A DNA stretch of 64,000 bases from Luteimonas galliterrae (GTDB lineage: Bacteria > Pseudomonadota > Gammaproteobacteria > Xanthomonadales > Xanthomonadaceae): positions 62,001-126,000 of the forward strand of contig NZ_JAMBEP010000004.1 in assembly GCF_023374055.1 (NCBI RefSeq), read 5' to 3'. The notes under the pieces are model-generated. The model saw nothing but the letters and a program-made list of their open reading frames with translations, searched no databases and had not been told where the DNA came from. Below are positions 35,488 through 44,098 of this stretch, in pieces. The position numbers were made by a program, and so were the translations under genes. The number at the start of each line of letters is the position of its first letter. The stretch's first letter is position 1.

Positions 35488-35607
35488 CCGCTGTTCCCCC
35501 CTTTGAAAAAGGGGGGGGCAGGGGGGATTTGCGCTTTACCGATGAACCCTCAAGAGCAAAAGCAAATCCCCCTCGATCCCCCTTTTTCAAAGGGGGAGGA
35601 ACAGCGG
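35488..35607. repeat. Long inverted repeat (family C, CCCCCTTTGAAAAAGGGGG type)
   Basis: The outer arms read CCGCTGTTCC...CCTTTGAAAAAGGGGG on the left and CCCCCTTTTTCAAAGG...GGAACAGCGG on the right, with GGGGGGATTTGCGCTTT opposite AAAAGCAAATCCCCC further in. The truC start codon lies in the centre and the first truC codons lie in the right arm. A second copy is at 38.44-38.64 kb. Confidence 0.85.
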
Positions 35608-36309
35608 TTCGTCGGATTTCCGGTTTTGTATCGCGACGACAGGCTCGCCGTCGTCGACAAGCCCGCGGGCCTGATGGTCCACGACAGCAAGCTGGCGCGC
35701 GGCGAGACCGACTTCGCCGCGGACCGCCTGCGCGAGCAGTTCGGCAAGCCGATCTTTCTCGTGCACCGCCTCGACCGCGCCACCAGCGGCTGCCTGCTGC
35801 TGGCCTTCGACCGCGATACCGCTTCGGCGCTGGGCAAGACGCTGATGTCGCGCGAAGTCGAAAAGGATTACCTGACTGTTTGCCGCGGTTGGCCCGAACA
35901 AGCCTTCACGGTCGATTATCCGCTGGACGGCGGTCCGGGCAAGCCGCTCAAGAAACCCGCGGTGACGCGATTCGTGCGGCTCGCGACCGCCGAGCTGGAC
36001 ATGCCGTCGGCCGGATTCGAAACCTCGCGTTATGCGTTGCTGCGCGCATCGCCGGAAACGGGCCGTTTCCGCCAGATTCGGCGTCATCTGAAGCATATGT
36101 CGCATCATTTGATCGGCGACACCAGCCACGGCGACGGCCGCCATAACCGCGTGTTCCGCATGCTCGGCATCCACCGCATGCTGCTGCATGCGCAACGACT
36201 TGCGTTCTTGCATCCGATCAGTGGCGAACGCATCGTGGCGAGCGCGCCTGTCGACGCGGAATTCGAGCGCGCCCTGGCATTGTTCGAAGCGCCGATGAGC
36301 GCTCAGTAA
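35542..36309 (+). CDS. truC: tRNA pseudouridine synthase TruC-like (RluA family)
   Basis: 255-aa pseudouridine synthase. The catalytic Asp is in VHRLDRATSGCLLLA; the GRFRQIRRHLKHMSHHLIGD segment and the VVDKPAGLMVHDSKLARGE start of the domain are typical of TruC, which modifies U65 of tRNA. The first ~22 residues (including LDPPFSKGE) are encoded by the family C inverted repeat and are not conserved family sequence. The core starts at about FPVLYRDDRLAVVDKP. No better start is seen downstream. The stop overlaps the convergent next gene by 7 bases. Confidence 0.85.
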   Translation: MNPQEQKQIPLDPPFSKGEEQRFVGFPVLYRDDRLAVVDKPAGLMVHDSKLARGETDFAADRLREQFGKPIFLVHRLDRATSGCLLLAFDRDTASALGKTLMSREVEKDYLTVCRGWPEQAFTVDYPLDGGPGKPLKKPAVTRFVRLATAELDMPSAGFETSRYALLRASPETGRFRQIRRHLKHMSHHLIGDTSHGDGRHNRVFRMLGIHRMLLHAQRLAFLHPISGERIVASAPVDAEFERALALFEAPMSAQ

Positions 36310-36650
36310 CCGAACAGCGCAGCCAGCAGCAGCGCGAATGCGATCACCGCAAGCGATGCGTGGATCACGATCCACGCCTTGGGCAACGGCAACTGGCGCG
36401 CGTGATAGCGCAGGTTGACGAAGGCGCCGCCCAATGCGGCGAGCACGAACAACCCGAGCGAAGCCTGGGCCAGCACCGGCAGGCCGATCGTGACGGCCGC
36501 GTGGATCAACAACGTCAAACCGGCCGCAGCGAGCAAGCCGTGGCCCATCGCCAGCCAGTCCGGCGGCCGCGGCGCGCCGCTCCAGCGGATGAGAGCCATG
36601 ATCACGCCGCCCACGGCGGCTAGGCCGAACAGGATCGCGGCAGCTTGCAT
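36303..36650 (-). CDS. Small four-helix membrane protein
   Basis: 115-aa protein with four predicted transmembrane helices (about residues 3-20, 37-55, 60-80 and 92-113). Short charged loops separate them; the loop before the last helix reads NLRYHARQLPLPKAW. GGAGG lies 6 bases before the ATG at 36650, supporting this start over the GTG six bases earlier. I do not recognise a named family. Its 3' end overlaps truC, which converges on it, by 7 bases. Confidence 0.7.
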   Translation of the reverse strand: MQAAAILFGLAAVGGVIMALIRWSGAPRPPDWLAMGHGLLAAAGLTLLIHAAVTIGLPVLAQASLGLFVLAALGGAFVNLRYHARQLPLPKAWIVIHASLAVIAFALLLAALFGY

Positions 36651-36772
36651 AACCACCTCCAGCGAGCGGGGTTGCCGTCTTCATACGCCTGCCCATATGA
36701 CGACGGCGACAACGCTGTGCGGAGGTGTGATGAACGTCAACGCCGCCGTTCAGAATGCCTCGGCGCGGCCGG

Positions 36773-37285
36773 TTACGGCGCGCGGTCGGTCTCGGCGGCC
36801 TTGATCTCGGCTTCGATATCGCGCTGCATCTCTTCGAGCATCGGCACCAGCAGTTTCTGCACGCCGGCCATCGTGTTCTGCATCAGCTGCGGCATCTTGT
36901 CGAGCAGCTTCTGCCCGGCAGGGCTGCCGTAGAAGCCGATCATCGCGTCCATGTCCTCGCCGGTGAAAGTCTGGCGATAGATGTCGCGGTAGACCGGTTC
37001 CAGCTTGTCCCAGCTCATCGCGCGGGCGATGCTGGCCATCGACTTGTCCAGCAAGCGATCGAGCTTGGCCTGCTGCTCCGGCGACAGCTTCTGGTTGGCG
37101 GTCATCTGCGCGACCATCTGCCGTTGCGATGCGGCCACCTGGGGCATCATCGCGTCGATGGTCTGCCGGGCGCGCATGACTTCCAGGAGTTTGTCGACCT
37201 GGGCATCGCTGGGCTGGGCCGCCATCGCGAACGGCGCGGCCAAGCAGAGCGCGGCGGCGAGCAGCGCGGCGGATAGCTTCTTCAT
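36773..37285 (-). CDS. DUF2059 domain-containing exported protein
   Basis: 170-aa protein with a Sec signal peptide (MKKLSAALLAAALCLAAPFAMA, cleavage before AQPSD). The mature part is helical. The DUF2059 core is visible at about residues 85-145: YRDIYRQTFTGEDMDAMIGFYGSPAGQKLLDKMP, with the conserved FYxSPxGQKL stretch. Members are periplasmic and of unknown function. It is divergent from arfB, with about 90 bases between them. Confidence 0.88.
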   Translation of the reverse strand: MKKLSAALLAAALCLAAPFAMAAQPSDAQVDKLLEVMRARQTIDAMMPQVAASQRQMVAQMTANQKLSPEQQAKLDRLLDKSMASIARAMSWDKLEPVYRDIYRQTFTGEDMDAMIGFYGSPAGQKLLDKMPQLMQNTMAGVQKLLVPMLEEMQRDIEAEIKAAETDRAP

Positions 37286-37378
37286 AGGCACCCCCTGAGC
37301 GAGGCCGCCATCGTCGGGCAGGCCGGCGCCGTCCGTCAATCCGCCTTCGTTGCGGCCGCACCGCACTACAATCCGCCC

Positions 37379-37789
37379 ATGAGCGGCCGCATCGACATCC
37401 CCGAGCAGGAACTCAGCGAGCGCTTCGTGCGCGCGGCGGGGCCCGGCGGGCAAAACGTCAACAAGGTAGCCACGGCGGTGGAGTTGCGGTTCGACATCGC
37501 TCAATCGCCCTCGCTCCCCGAAGCCGTGCGCGCGCGCCTGTTGGCCAAGCGCGACCGGCGCGTCACCGCCGAGGGCGTGCTGGTCATCAACGCGCAACGT
37601 TTCCGCACCCAGGATCGCAACCGACAGGACGCGCGCGAGCGCCTGGCCGCGTTCGTCGAGTCCGGCCGCGCCGCCCCCAAGCCGCGCATCGCCACCAAGC
37701 CCAGCCGCGCCGCGAAAGCGCGGCGGCTGGACGCCAAGCGCGAACGCAGTACGATCAAGAAGGGGCGTTCGCAACGCGACTGGGATTGA
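37379..37789 (+). CDS. arfB: Alternative ribosome-rescue factor ArfB (YaeJ)
   Basis: 136-aa peptidyl-tRNA hydrolase that rescues ribosomes stalled without a stop codon. The catalytic GGQ is at residues 23-25 (AAGPGGQNVNKVATAVELRFD), as in release factors. The C-terminal tail (KPSRAAKARRLDAKRERSTIKKGRSQRD) is strongly basic, as required in this family to enter the empty mRNA channel. The length is normal. The acyltransferase gene starts 11 bases after its stop. Confidence 0.95.
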   Translation: MSGRIDIPEQELSERFVRAAGPGGQNVNKVATAVELRFDIAQSPSLPEAVRARLLAKRDRRVTAEGVLVINAQRFRTQDRNRQDARERLAAFVESGRAAPKPRIATKPSRAAKARRLDAKRERSTIKKGRSQRDWD

Positions 37790-37800
37790 AGAAGGGACGG

Positions 37801-38412
37801 ATGACCGACACCGACGTGGTACTGCCGCTGCCGCCGAACGCCCCGCGGGTCAAGCCGAACGCGTTCGGGCGCTGGCTGGGCCGCAGCATCCTGCGCCTGG
37901 GCGGCTGGCGCATGGCCGGTGCGTTTCCGGACATCCCTAAACTAGTGCTGATCGGCGCGCCGCATTCGTCCAACTGGGACGGCATCTGGGGGTTCGCGGC
38001 CAAACTCGCGCTGGGGCTGGACATCAAGATCCTCGGCAAGCACCAGCTGTTCTGGTGGCCGCTCGGACCGATCCTGCGCCGCATGGGCGTGATCGCGGTC
38101 GACCGCAACGCCCCGCAGGGCGTGGTGGAACAGGCCGCGGCGCTGATCCACAGCCGCGACAAGTTCTGGTACGGCCTGGCGCCGGAAGGCACGCGCAAAT
38201 ACGTCGAGCGTTGGAAGACCGGTTTCTGGAAGATCGCCAAGGCCGCCGACGTGCCGGTGCTGCCGGCGTATTTCCATTACCCGGAAAAGATCATCGGCAT
38301 CGGGCCGCCGTTCGAACTGGGCGACAACATGGCCGCCGACATCGCGCGCATCCAGCGCTGGTATGCGCCGTGGCGGGGCAAAAACCGCAACGTGGTGCAG
38401 CCTTCGGCATGA
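37801..38412 (+). CDS. Lysophospholipid acyltransferase-family protein
   Basis: 203-aa acyltransferase of the PlsC-like superfamily. The HX4D catalytic motif is HSSNWDG, and the second conserved block (APEGTRKYVERWKTGFWKIA) carries the EGTR motif that binds the phosphate of the acceptor. The short length is that of the subgroup acting on unusual acceptors, so the substrate is uncertain. The ATG at 37801 follows GAAGAAGGGACGG and is preferred over the in-frame TTG at 37786. The stop codon is within a short direct repeat (CGGCATGAGCCCTGCTG, twice). Confidence 0.85.
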   Translation: MTDTDVVLPLPPNAPRVKPNAFGRWLGRSILRLGGWRMAGAFPDIPKLVLIGAPHSSNWDGIWGFAAKLALGLDIKILGKHQLFWWPLGPILRRMGVIAVDRNAPQGVVEQAAALIHSRDKFWYGLAPEGTRKYVERWKTGFWKIAKAADVPVLPAYFHYPEKIIGIGPPFELGDNMAADIARIQRWYAPWRGKNRNVVQPSA

Positions 38413-38439
38413 GCCCTGCTGCTCCGGCATGAGCCCTGC

Positions 38440-38641
38440 TGTTTCCCCCTTTGAAAAAGGGGGTTAAGGGGGATTTGCTTTTGATCCTGCTTTTGTAGGA
38501 ACGGCTTCAGGCGCGAGCTTTTCTAGCCCACCAGCAAGATCAAGAGCTCGCGGCTGAAGCCGCTCCTACAAAAGCCAAGGCAAGATCAAGAGCAAATCCC
38601 CCATCGGCCTTCGCCGATGGCCCCCTTTTTCAAAGGGGGCG
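38440..38641. repeat. Nested repeats: family C pair enclosing a family A palindrome
   Basis: The outer pair is CCCCCTTTGAAAAAGGGGG (38445-38463) and CCCCCTTTTTCAAAGGGGG (38621-38639), each joined to GGGGGATTTGC or GCAAATCCCCC. A complete family A palindrome (38490-38575) sits between the two halves. The block lies between the convergent acyltransferase and LysR genes. Confidence 0.85.
38490..38575. repeat. REP-like palindrome (family A, copy 8)
   Basis: Arms TGTAGGAACGGCTTCAGGC (slightly diverged) and GGCTGAAGCCGCTCCTACA, located inside a family C inverted repeat. Confidence 0.88.
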
Positions 38642-38647
38642 AAAGCG

Positions 38648-39616
38648 CTAACGCTCCGAATGCCCGGTCTCGTCGTAACCGCCCCGCACGAACAAATCCG
38701 GCTGGATCAGATCGACGAACGCGCGCGCCTGCGGCGACAGGAACTTGCCCTTGCGCATCACCACGCCGTAGCTGCGCGCCGGGAAATATTTCGCCAACGA
38801 CCGGGCGGCCAGGCGCTCGCGGTCGGCATCGGTCAGGCAGATCGAGGTGACGATGCTGATGCCCTGGCCCATGGCCACGTATTGCTTGATCACTTCCCAG
38901 CCGCCCACTTCCAACGCCACGGTGTAGGGCACGCGGTTCTGCTGGAAGATCAGATCGACCAGGCGATAGGTGGTCAGCCGTTTCGGCGGCAGGATCAGGC
39001 CGTAGGGCGACAGGTCTTCCAGTTTCAGGTCGGTCTTCTTCGCCAGCGGATGGTCGCGCGGCACGATCAGCATCGGGTCGAAGCGGTAGACCGGTGCGTA
39101 GCTGAGGTCGCTGGGGACGTCGAGCATGGATCCCACGGCGAGGTCGACCGCATCCGAACGCAGCAGGTCCAGGCCGCCCGCGCCGGTCACGTTGTGCAGC
39201 GCCAAGCGCACGTCCGCGTGCTGCTCGCGGAAGGCGGCCACGATCTTGGGCAGCAGGTAGAGGATGGTCGAACTGCCCGCCGCCACGTGCAGTTCGCCGG
39301 CGTCGAGGCCGCCGACCTCGTCGCGGAACGCGGCGTCCAGGCCGTCGATGCCTTCCACCAGCGGCCGGGCCAGTTCGTAAAGGATTTGGCCCTCCCGGGT
39401 AGGGGTCAGCCGCCGGCCCGAGCGCTCCAGCAGGCGCACCCCCATGTCCCGCTCCAGTGCCTGCAATTGCAGGGTGATGGCCGGTTGGCTCACGTATAGC
39501 GCCTCGGCCGCCCGCGATACCGAACCCAGGCGTGCGGTCTGGCAGAAGGCCCGTAAAGGCTTAAGGCGGTCGCCTTTGTAAGCAAAACGGGGGCTGTCTG
39601 AGCCTGGGGAAACCAT
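38648..39616 (-). CDS. LysR-family transcriptional regulator (CysB-like)
   Basis: 322-aa DNA-binding regulator. The winged helix-turn-helix covers about residues 15-75 (LRAFCQTARLGSVSRAAEALYVSQPAITLQLQALERDMGVRLLER), and the co-inducer domain follows (~105-300, two Rossmann-like lobes). The divergent position next to aceB-aceA, with palindromes between them, is the standard LysR arrangement, so control of the glyoxylate shunt is inferred. The ATG at 39616 is chosen because the extension to 39715 would run through the intergenic palindromes. The effector is unknown. Confidence 0.9.
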   Translation of the reverse strand: MVSPGSDSPRFAYKGDRLKPLRAFCQTARLGSVSRAAEALYVSQPAITLQLQALERDMGVRLLERSGRRLTPTREGQILYELARPLVEGIDGLDAAFRDEVGGLDAGELHVAAGSSTILYLLPKIVAAFREQHADVRLALHNVTGAGGLDLLRSDAVDLAVGSMLDVPSDLSYAPVYRFDPMLIVPRDHPLAKKTDLKLEDLSPYGLILPPKRLTTYRLVDLIFQQNRVPYTVALEVGGWEVIKQYVAMGQGISIVTSICLTDADRERLAARSLAKYFPARSYGVVMRKGKFLSPQARAFVDLIQPDLFVRGGYDETGHSER

Positions 39617-39632
39617 TGATCTCAAACGTGTA

Positions 39633-39651
39633 TAAGTACAGCTAATACTTA
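39633..39651. promoter_or_regulatory. Inverted repeat in the lysR-aceB intergenic region (TAAGTA-N7-TACTTA)
   Basis: 6-bp arms with a 7-base spacer in an AT-rich stretch. It contains a T-N11-A core, as in LysR-type recognition sites. It is a candidate autoregulatory or activation site. Confidence 0.5.
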
Positions 39652-39662
39652 GCATTGAAAAA

Positions 39663-39682
39663 ACTGTATTGTCAAATACAGT
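39663..39682. promoter_or_regulatory. Inverted repeat in the lysR-aceB intergenic region (ACTGTATT-N4-AATACAGT)
   Basis: Perfect 8-bp arms with a 4-base spacer, 44 bases upstream of the aceB ATG. It could be an activator site at the -35 region or a repressor operator over the aceB promoter. Confidence 0.55.
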
Positions 39683-39726
39683 ACTCGGGCGCACGGTGGG
39701 TTCGGACACGAACACCGGAGCCGCCC

Positions 39727-41328
39727 ATGTCGGCAGTGATGAAACCGAGGGATCCCGCCGTCGTCGAAGTGACGGCGCAAACGCCGGGGCAGGCCGAGAT
39801 CCTGACCTCGGCCGCGCTCGACTTCCTGACCGACCTGCACCGGCGCTTCGAGCCTCAGCGCCAGGCCCGGCTCGCCGCCCGCCGCCGCCGGCAGGCCGAG
39901 TTCGATGCCGGCGAGCTGCCGGATTTCCGCGCCGACACCCGCGCGATCCGCGACGGCGACTGGCGCGTCGCCGACATCCCGGCCGCGCTGCTCGACCGCC
40001 GCGTGGAGATCACCGGCCCGGTCGACCCGAAGATGGTGATCAACGCGCTCAACTCCGGCGCCAATTGCTATATGGCCGATTTCGAGGATTCGACCGCGCC
40101 GGTTTGGGACAACCTGATCGCCGGCCAGCGCGCGCTGCGCGATGCGGTCGCGGATACGCTCGATTTCGTCAACGAGAACGGCAAACGTTACGCCTTGAAG
40201 CCGTTCGAAGAACAAGCCGTGCTGATCGTGCGCCCGCGAGGCTGGCATCTGGACGAGAAGCACGTGCTGATCGACGGCGAACGCATCGGCGCCAGCCTGT
40301 TCGATCTGGGCCTGTTCGCTTTCCATAACGCGCAGGCGCTCGCCGCGAAGGATCGCGGGCCCTACTTCTACCTGCCCAAGCTGCAGTCGATGGAGGAAGC
40401 CGCGCTATGGCAGGACGCGCTGTCGCACATCGAGAACGCGCTCGGCCTGCCGCAGGGACGGATCAAAGTCACCGTGCTGATCGAGACGCTGCCTGCGGCA
40501 TTCCAGATGCACGAGATCCTGCACGCGCTGCGCGAGCGCATCGTCGGCCTCAACTGCGGGCGCTGGGATTACATCTTTTCCTATATCAAGACTTTCCGCG
40601 CGCACCGCGACCGCGTGCTGCCCGAGCGCGGCCAGGTGACGATGGCGCAGCCGTTCCTGAAGGCCTATTCGGAGCTGCTGATCCAGACCTGCCACCGACG
40701 CGGCGCGCATGCGATGGGCGGCATGGCGGCGCAGATCCCGATCGCCAACGATGTCGAAGCCAATGCCGCGGCGATGTCGCGCGTGCACGCCGACAAGCTG
40801 CGCGAAGTAAGCGCCGGCCACGACGGCACCTGGGTCGCGCATCCGGCGCTGATCCCGATCGCGCGCGCCATCTTCAACGACGGCATGCCGTGCAAGCACC
40901 AGCAGAGCGTGGGCCGCGACGACGTGATCGCTTCGCGCGACGCGCTGATCGCGGCGCCGATCGGCAGCATCACCCGCGCCGGGTTCGACGGCAACGTCGA
41001 AGTCTGCGTGCGCTATCTCGCCGCCTGGCTGGCCGGCAACGGCTGCGTGCCGATCCACTGGCTGATGGAGGATGCGGCCACCGCCGAGATCGCGCGCGCG
41101 CAGTTGTGGCAGTGGCTGCACCACGGCGCTTTGCATCTGGACGACGGCACGCCGGTCGATTTCGCGCTGCTGCAGCGCGCGTTGTTGAACCTGCCGTCGA
41201 AACTGGCCGGCGAGAAAGTGATCGGCGCCGAGAAAGTGCCCGAAGCCATCGCCATGCTCGACGAGCTGACCCATCGCGACGAGCTCGAGGATTTCCTCAC
41301 CTTGCCAGCCTACGAAAGTCTGCAGTAG
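39727..41328 (+). CDS. aceB: Malate synthase A
   Basis: 533-aa cytoplasmic enzyme of the glyoxylate shunt that condenses glyoxylate and acetyl-CoA to malate. The family segments are present: [31 protein letters not shown], the catalytic-region [25 protein letters not shown] with the metal-binding Glu, and [16 protein letters not shown]. The length is typical of the A-type enzyme. The ATG at 39727 is chosen; the upstream frame crosses the palindromic operators. aceA follows after a short palindromic repeat. Confidence 0.96.
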   Translation: MSAVMKPRDPAVVEVTAQTPGQAEILTSAALDFLTDLHRRFEPQRQARLAARRRRQAEFDAGELPDFRADTRAIRDGDWRVADIPAALLDRRVEITGPVDPKMVINALNSGANCYMADFEDSTAPVWDNLIAGQRALRDAVADTLDFVNENGKRYALKPFEEQAVLIVRPRGWHLDEKHVLIDGERIGASLFDLGLFAFHNAQALAAKDRGPYFYLPKLQSMEEAALWQDALSHIENALGLPQGRIKVTVLIETLPAAFQMHEILHALRERIVGLNCGRWDYIFSYIKTFRAHRDRVLPERGQVTMAQPFLKAYSELLIQTCHRRGAHAMGGMAAQIPIANDVEANAAAMSRVHADKLREVSAGHDGTWVAHPALIPIARAIFNDGMPCKHQQSVGRDDVIASRDALIAAPIGSITRAGFDGNVEVCVRYLAAWLAGNGCVPIHWLMEDAATAEIARAQLWQWLHHGALHLDDGTPVDFALLQRALLNLPSKLAGEKVIGAEKVPEAIAMLDELTHRDELEDFLTLPAYESLQ

Positions 41329-41331
41329 CCG

Positions 41332-41405
41332 CTTTTCGTAGGTGCGAATTTATTCGCACGCTTTTTTGCCATCAAGAGCGTGCGAATAAATTCGCACCTA
41401 CGAGA
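41332..41405. repeat. Palindromic repeat (family B, GTAGGTGCGAATTTATTCGCAC type)
   Basis: Arms CGTAGGTGCGAATTTATTCG and complement, with each arm itself palindromic (GTGCGAAT/ATTCGCAC). It lies between aceB and aceA. Another copy is at 55.44 kb. Confidence 0.9.
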
Positions 41406-41459
41406 GCCGCAACACGAAAACCCGTACGGCCCATTTCTCGATCCAACAAGGACGCCACC

Positions 41460-42770
41460 ATGAAAACCTCCCTCCCCACCGCCGAACAGATCAAGCTGGA
41501 CTGGACCAACAACCCGCGCTGGAAGGGCGTGACGCGCGCTTACGCGGCCGAAGACGTCGTGCGGCTGCGCGGCACCGTGCCGGTGGAGCATTCGCTGGCC
41601 AAGATCGGCGCCGAAAAACTGTGGCGCTACCTGCACACCGAAGATTTCGTCAACGCGCTCGGCGCGCTGACCGGCAACCAGGCGATGCAGCAGGTCAAGG
41701 CCGGCTTGAAGGCGATCTACTTGAGCGGCTGGCAGGTGGCGGCCGACGCCAACGTCGCAGGCGAGATGTATCCGGACCAGTCGCTGTATCCCGCCAACTC
41801 GGTGCCGCAAGTGGTCAAGCGCATCAACAACACGCTGCTGCGCGCGGATCAGCTGCAACATGCCGAAAAAAATGAGGATGACCGCGGCGACAGCATCGAC
41901 TTCCTGCAACCGATCGTGGCCGACGCCGAAGCCGGCTTCGGCGGCGTGCTCAACGCCTTCGAGCTGATGAAAGCGATGATCGAGGCGGGCGCGGCCGGCG
42001 TGCATTTCGAAGACCAGCTGGCCAGCGTCAAGAAGTGCGGCCACATGGGCGGCAAGGTGCTGGTGCCCACCCGCGAGGCGATCGACAAGCTGACCGCCGC
42101 GCGCCTGGCCAGCGACGTGATGGGCGTGCCGACGCTGATCGTGGCGCGCACCGACGCCGAGGCCGCGGATCTGCTGACCAGCGACATCGACGACAACGAC
42201 AAGCCGTTCATGACCGGCGAGCGCACCGTCGAAGGCTTCTACAAGACCCGCAACGGCCTGGACCAGGCGATCTCGCGCGGCGTCGCTTATGCGCCCTATG
42301 CCGACCTGGTGTGGTGCGAGACCGGCAAGCCGGACCTGGAATTCGCCCGCAAGTTCGCCGAGGCCGTGCACGCCAAATACCCCGGCAAGCTGTTGGCCTA
42401 CAACTGCTCGCCGTCGTTCAACTGGAAGAAGAACCTGGACGACGCCACCATCGCCAAGTTCCAGAAAGAGCTGTCGGCGATGGGCTACAAGTTCCAGTTC
42501 ATCACCCTGGCCGGCTTCCATGCGCTGAACTATTCGATGTTCAACCTGGCGCACGGCTACGCGCGCCGGCAGATGAGCGCCTTCGTCGAACTGCAGGAGG
42601 CCGAGTTCGCCGCCGCCGAGCGCGGCTTCACCGCGGTCAAGCACCAGCGCGAGGTGGGCACCGGCTATTTCGATACCGTCACCCAGACCATCCAGGGCGG
42701 GCAGTCCTCGACGACGGCACTTAAAGGTTCCACCGAGGAAGAGCAGTTCCAGGCCGAGAAGGCCGCGTAA
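41460..42770 (+). CDS. aceA: Isocitrate lyase
   Basis: 436-aa cytoplasmic enzyme that splits isocitrate into succinate and glyoxylate, the first step of the glyoxylate shunt. The active-site signature [11 protein letters not shown] with the catalytic Cys is present, as are the metal-binding [11 protein letters not shown] and the C-terminal [14 protein letters not shown]. The length matches the standard bacterial form. The preceding gene is aceB, so the shunt is encoded as aceBA under the divergent LysR gene. Confidence 0.97.
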   Translation: MKTSLPTAEQIKLDWTNNPRWKGVTRAYAAEDVVRLRGTVPVEHSLAKIGAEKLWRYLHTEDFVNALGALTGNQAMQQVKAGLKAIYLSGWQVAADANVAGEMYPDQSLYPANSVPQVVKRINNTLLRADQLQHAEKNEDDRGDSIDFLQPIVADAEAGFGGVLNAFELMKAMIEAGAAGVHFEDQLASVKKCGHMGGKVLVPTREAIDKLTAARLASDVMGVPTLIVARTDAEAADLLTSDIDDNDKPFMTGERTVEGFYKTRNGLDQAISRGVAYAPYADLVWCETGKPDLEFARKFAEAVHAKYPGKLLAYNCSPSFNWKKNLDDATIAKFQKELSAMGYKFQFITLAGFHALNYSMFNLAHGYARRQMSAFVELQEAEFAAAERGFTAVKHQREVGTGYFDTVTQTIQGGQSSTTALKGSTEEEQFQAEKAA

Positions 42771-42811
42771 CGGCCCGGGCGCGCCCCTACATGGGAGGGC
42801 GCGAGCCCTGC

Positions 42812-42898
42812 ATTTCGTAGGAGCGGCTTCAGCCGCGAGCTTTGCCGGACCGCCGCGATCTCGAAGAGCTCGCGGCTGAAGCCGCTCCTACGAAAAGC
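42812..42898. repeat. REP-like palindrome (family A, copy 9)
   Basis: Arms CGTAGGAGCGGCTTCAGCC and complement, downstream of aceA and ~135 bases before the diguanylate cyclase start. Confidence 0.9.
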
Positions 42899-43033
42899 GC
42901 ATCTTCGCCATTCTGGCCTTTCAGGGCTCCGGCATTTCCCGCAATGGCCGGTCTCTCCCGCTTCTTGCGTCGCATTCAGATAACCGGAACGAGTGGTATC
43001 CTGAAGGCCGCGACGAATCCGGGGGAGACAAGG

Positions 43034-44077
43034 ATGAATCGTCAGTCCGCGGCGCCGTCGTCGGCCCGCGCATCGAACGCATTGGAAGCCGCGCACCCGG
43101 GCGAGATGGGTACGGCTTCGCTTACGTCCGACGAATACGCCTTGTTCGCCGAGTTCGCCACGCCGCGCCATGTCAAGGCCGGGGAACGCCTGTTCCACCG
43201 CGGCGATCACGGGTCCACGATGTTCGTGGTCGCGCAAGGCAGGGTGGAGTTGGACTTCGGCGACGACCTGACCGCCAAGTCGCTCGGTCCGGGCGAATTC
43301 TTCGGCGAACTGGCCCTGCTGATCGGCGACCACGCCCGCAGCGCCGGCGCCGTGATGGCCGAGGCAGGAGTCCTGTTGGTGTTGCAGCAACCCGAATTCG
43401 AAAAGATGGTCGAGCGCAATCCGCGCATGCTGGCGCAGTTCCTGCGTCGCACGATCATGCGCGTGGTGCTCAACGAGCAGAGCCTGATCCGCCGCCTGCG
43501 CCTGCGCAACGAAGAACTGCAGAACGCGCTGGACCACCTGCATGCCACCACCCACCAGCTCAACCAGACCGAAGAGCTGATCCGCACCGACGACCTGACC
43601 GGCCTGTACAACCGCCGCGGCCTGACCCTGCACCTGCAGGAAAGCCGCGCCATCGGCATGCCGGGCAGCATGGGTCTGCTGCTGGTCGATTGCGACCGCT
43701 TCAAGCAGGTCAACGACGAGCACGGCCACCTGGTCGGCGACCGGGTGCTGCAGAGCGTAGCCAACATCCTGCGTTCGGTGGCCGGACCCGACGACATCCC
43801 GTGCCGCCTCGGCGGCGACGAGTTCTGCCTGCTGATCACCGCCGAGCATCCCGAGAAGGTGATGCGCTACGCCGACTTCATCGTCAGCACCACGCAAGGG
43901 CTGCTGCAGATGCCGCAATCGCCGCCGCACGTCTGCCCGGTCAGCGTCGGCGCCTGCCTGATCGATCCGGACAGCGATTGGAACGCCTGGTACGCCCAGG
44001 CCGATGCGGCCCTGTACCGCGCCAAACGGCTGGGCGGCAATCGCGTCGAATGGCAGGACGGCGACGCGCAAGGATGA
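43034..44077 (+). CDS. Diguanylate cyclase with N-terminal cyclic-nucleotide-binding domain
   Basis: 347-aa cytoplasmic protein. Residues ~36-150 form a Crp-type cNMP-binding domain; the phosphate-binding cassette FFGELALLIGDHARSAG (89-105) keeps the Glu and Arg that contact the cyclic phosphate in known binders. A coiled coil (~150-183) leads to a GGDEF domain with an intact active site (RLGGDEF, 258-264) and the metal-binding Asp in LLLVDCDRFK. The position of the inhibitory RxxD site reads GPDD, so product inhibition of the usual kind is unlikely. AAGG directly precedes the ATG. The cyclase-like gene begins 21 bases after the stop, suggesting one transcript. Confidence 0.88.
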   Translation: MNRQSAAPSSARASNALEAAHPGEMGTASLTSDEYALFAEFATPRHVKAGERLFHRGDHGSTMFVVAQGRVELDFGDDLTAKSLGPGEFFGELALLIGDHARSAGAVMAEAGVLLVLQQPEFEKMVERNPRMLAQFLRRTIMRVVLNEQSLIRRLRLRNEELQNALDHLHATTHQLNQTEELIRTDDLTGLYNRRGLTLHLQESRAIGMPGSMGLLLVDCDRFKQVNDEHGHLVGDRVLQSVANILRSVAGPDDIPCRLGGDEFCLLITAEHPEKVMRYADFIVSTTQGLLQMPQSPPHVCPVSVGACLIDPDSDWNAWYAQADAALYRAKRLGGNRVEWQDGDAQG

Positions 44078-44098
44078 CCGGGGGCGACGGACTCAAGG

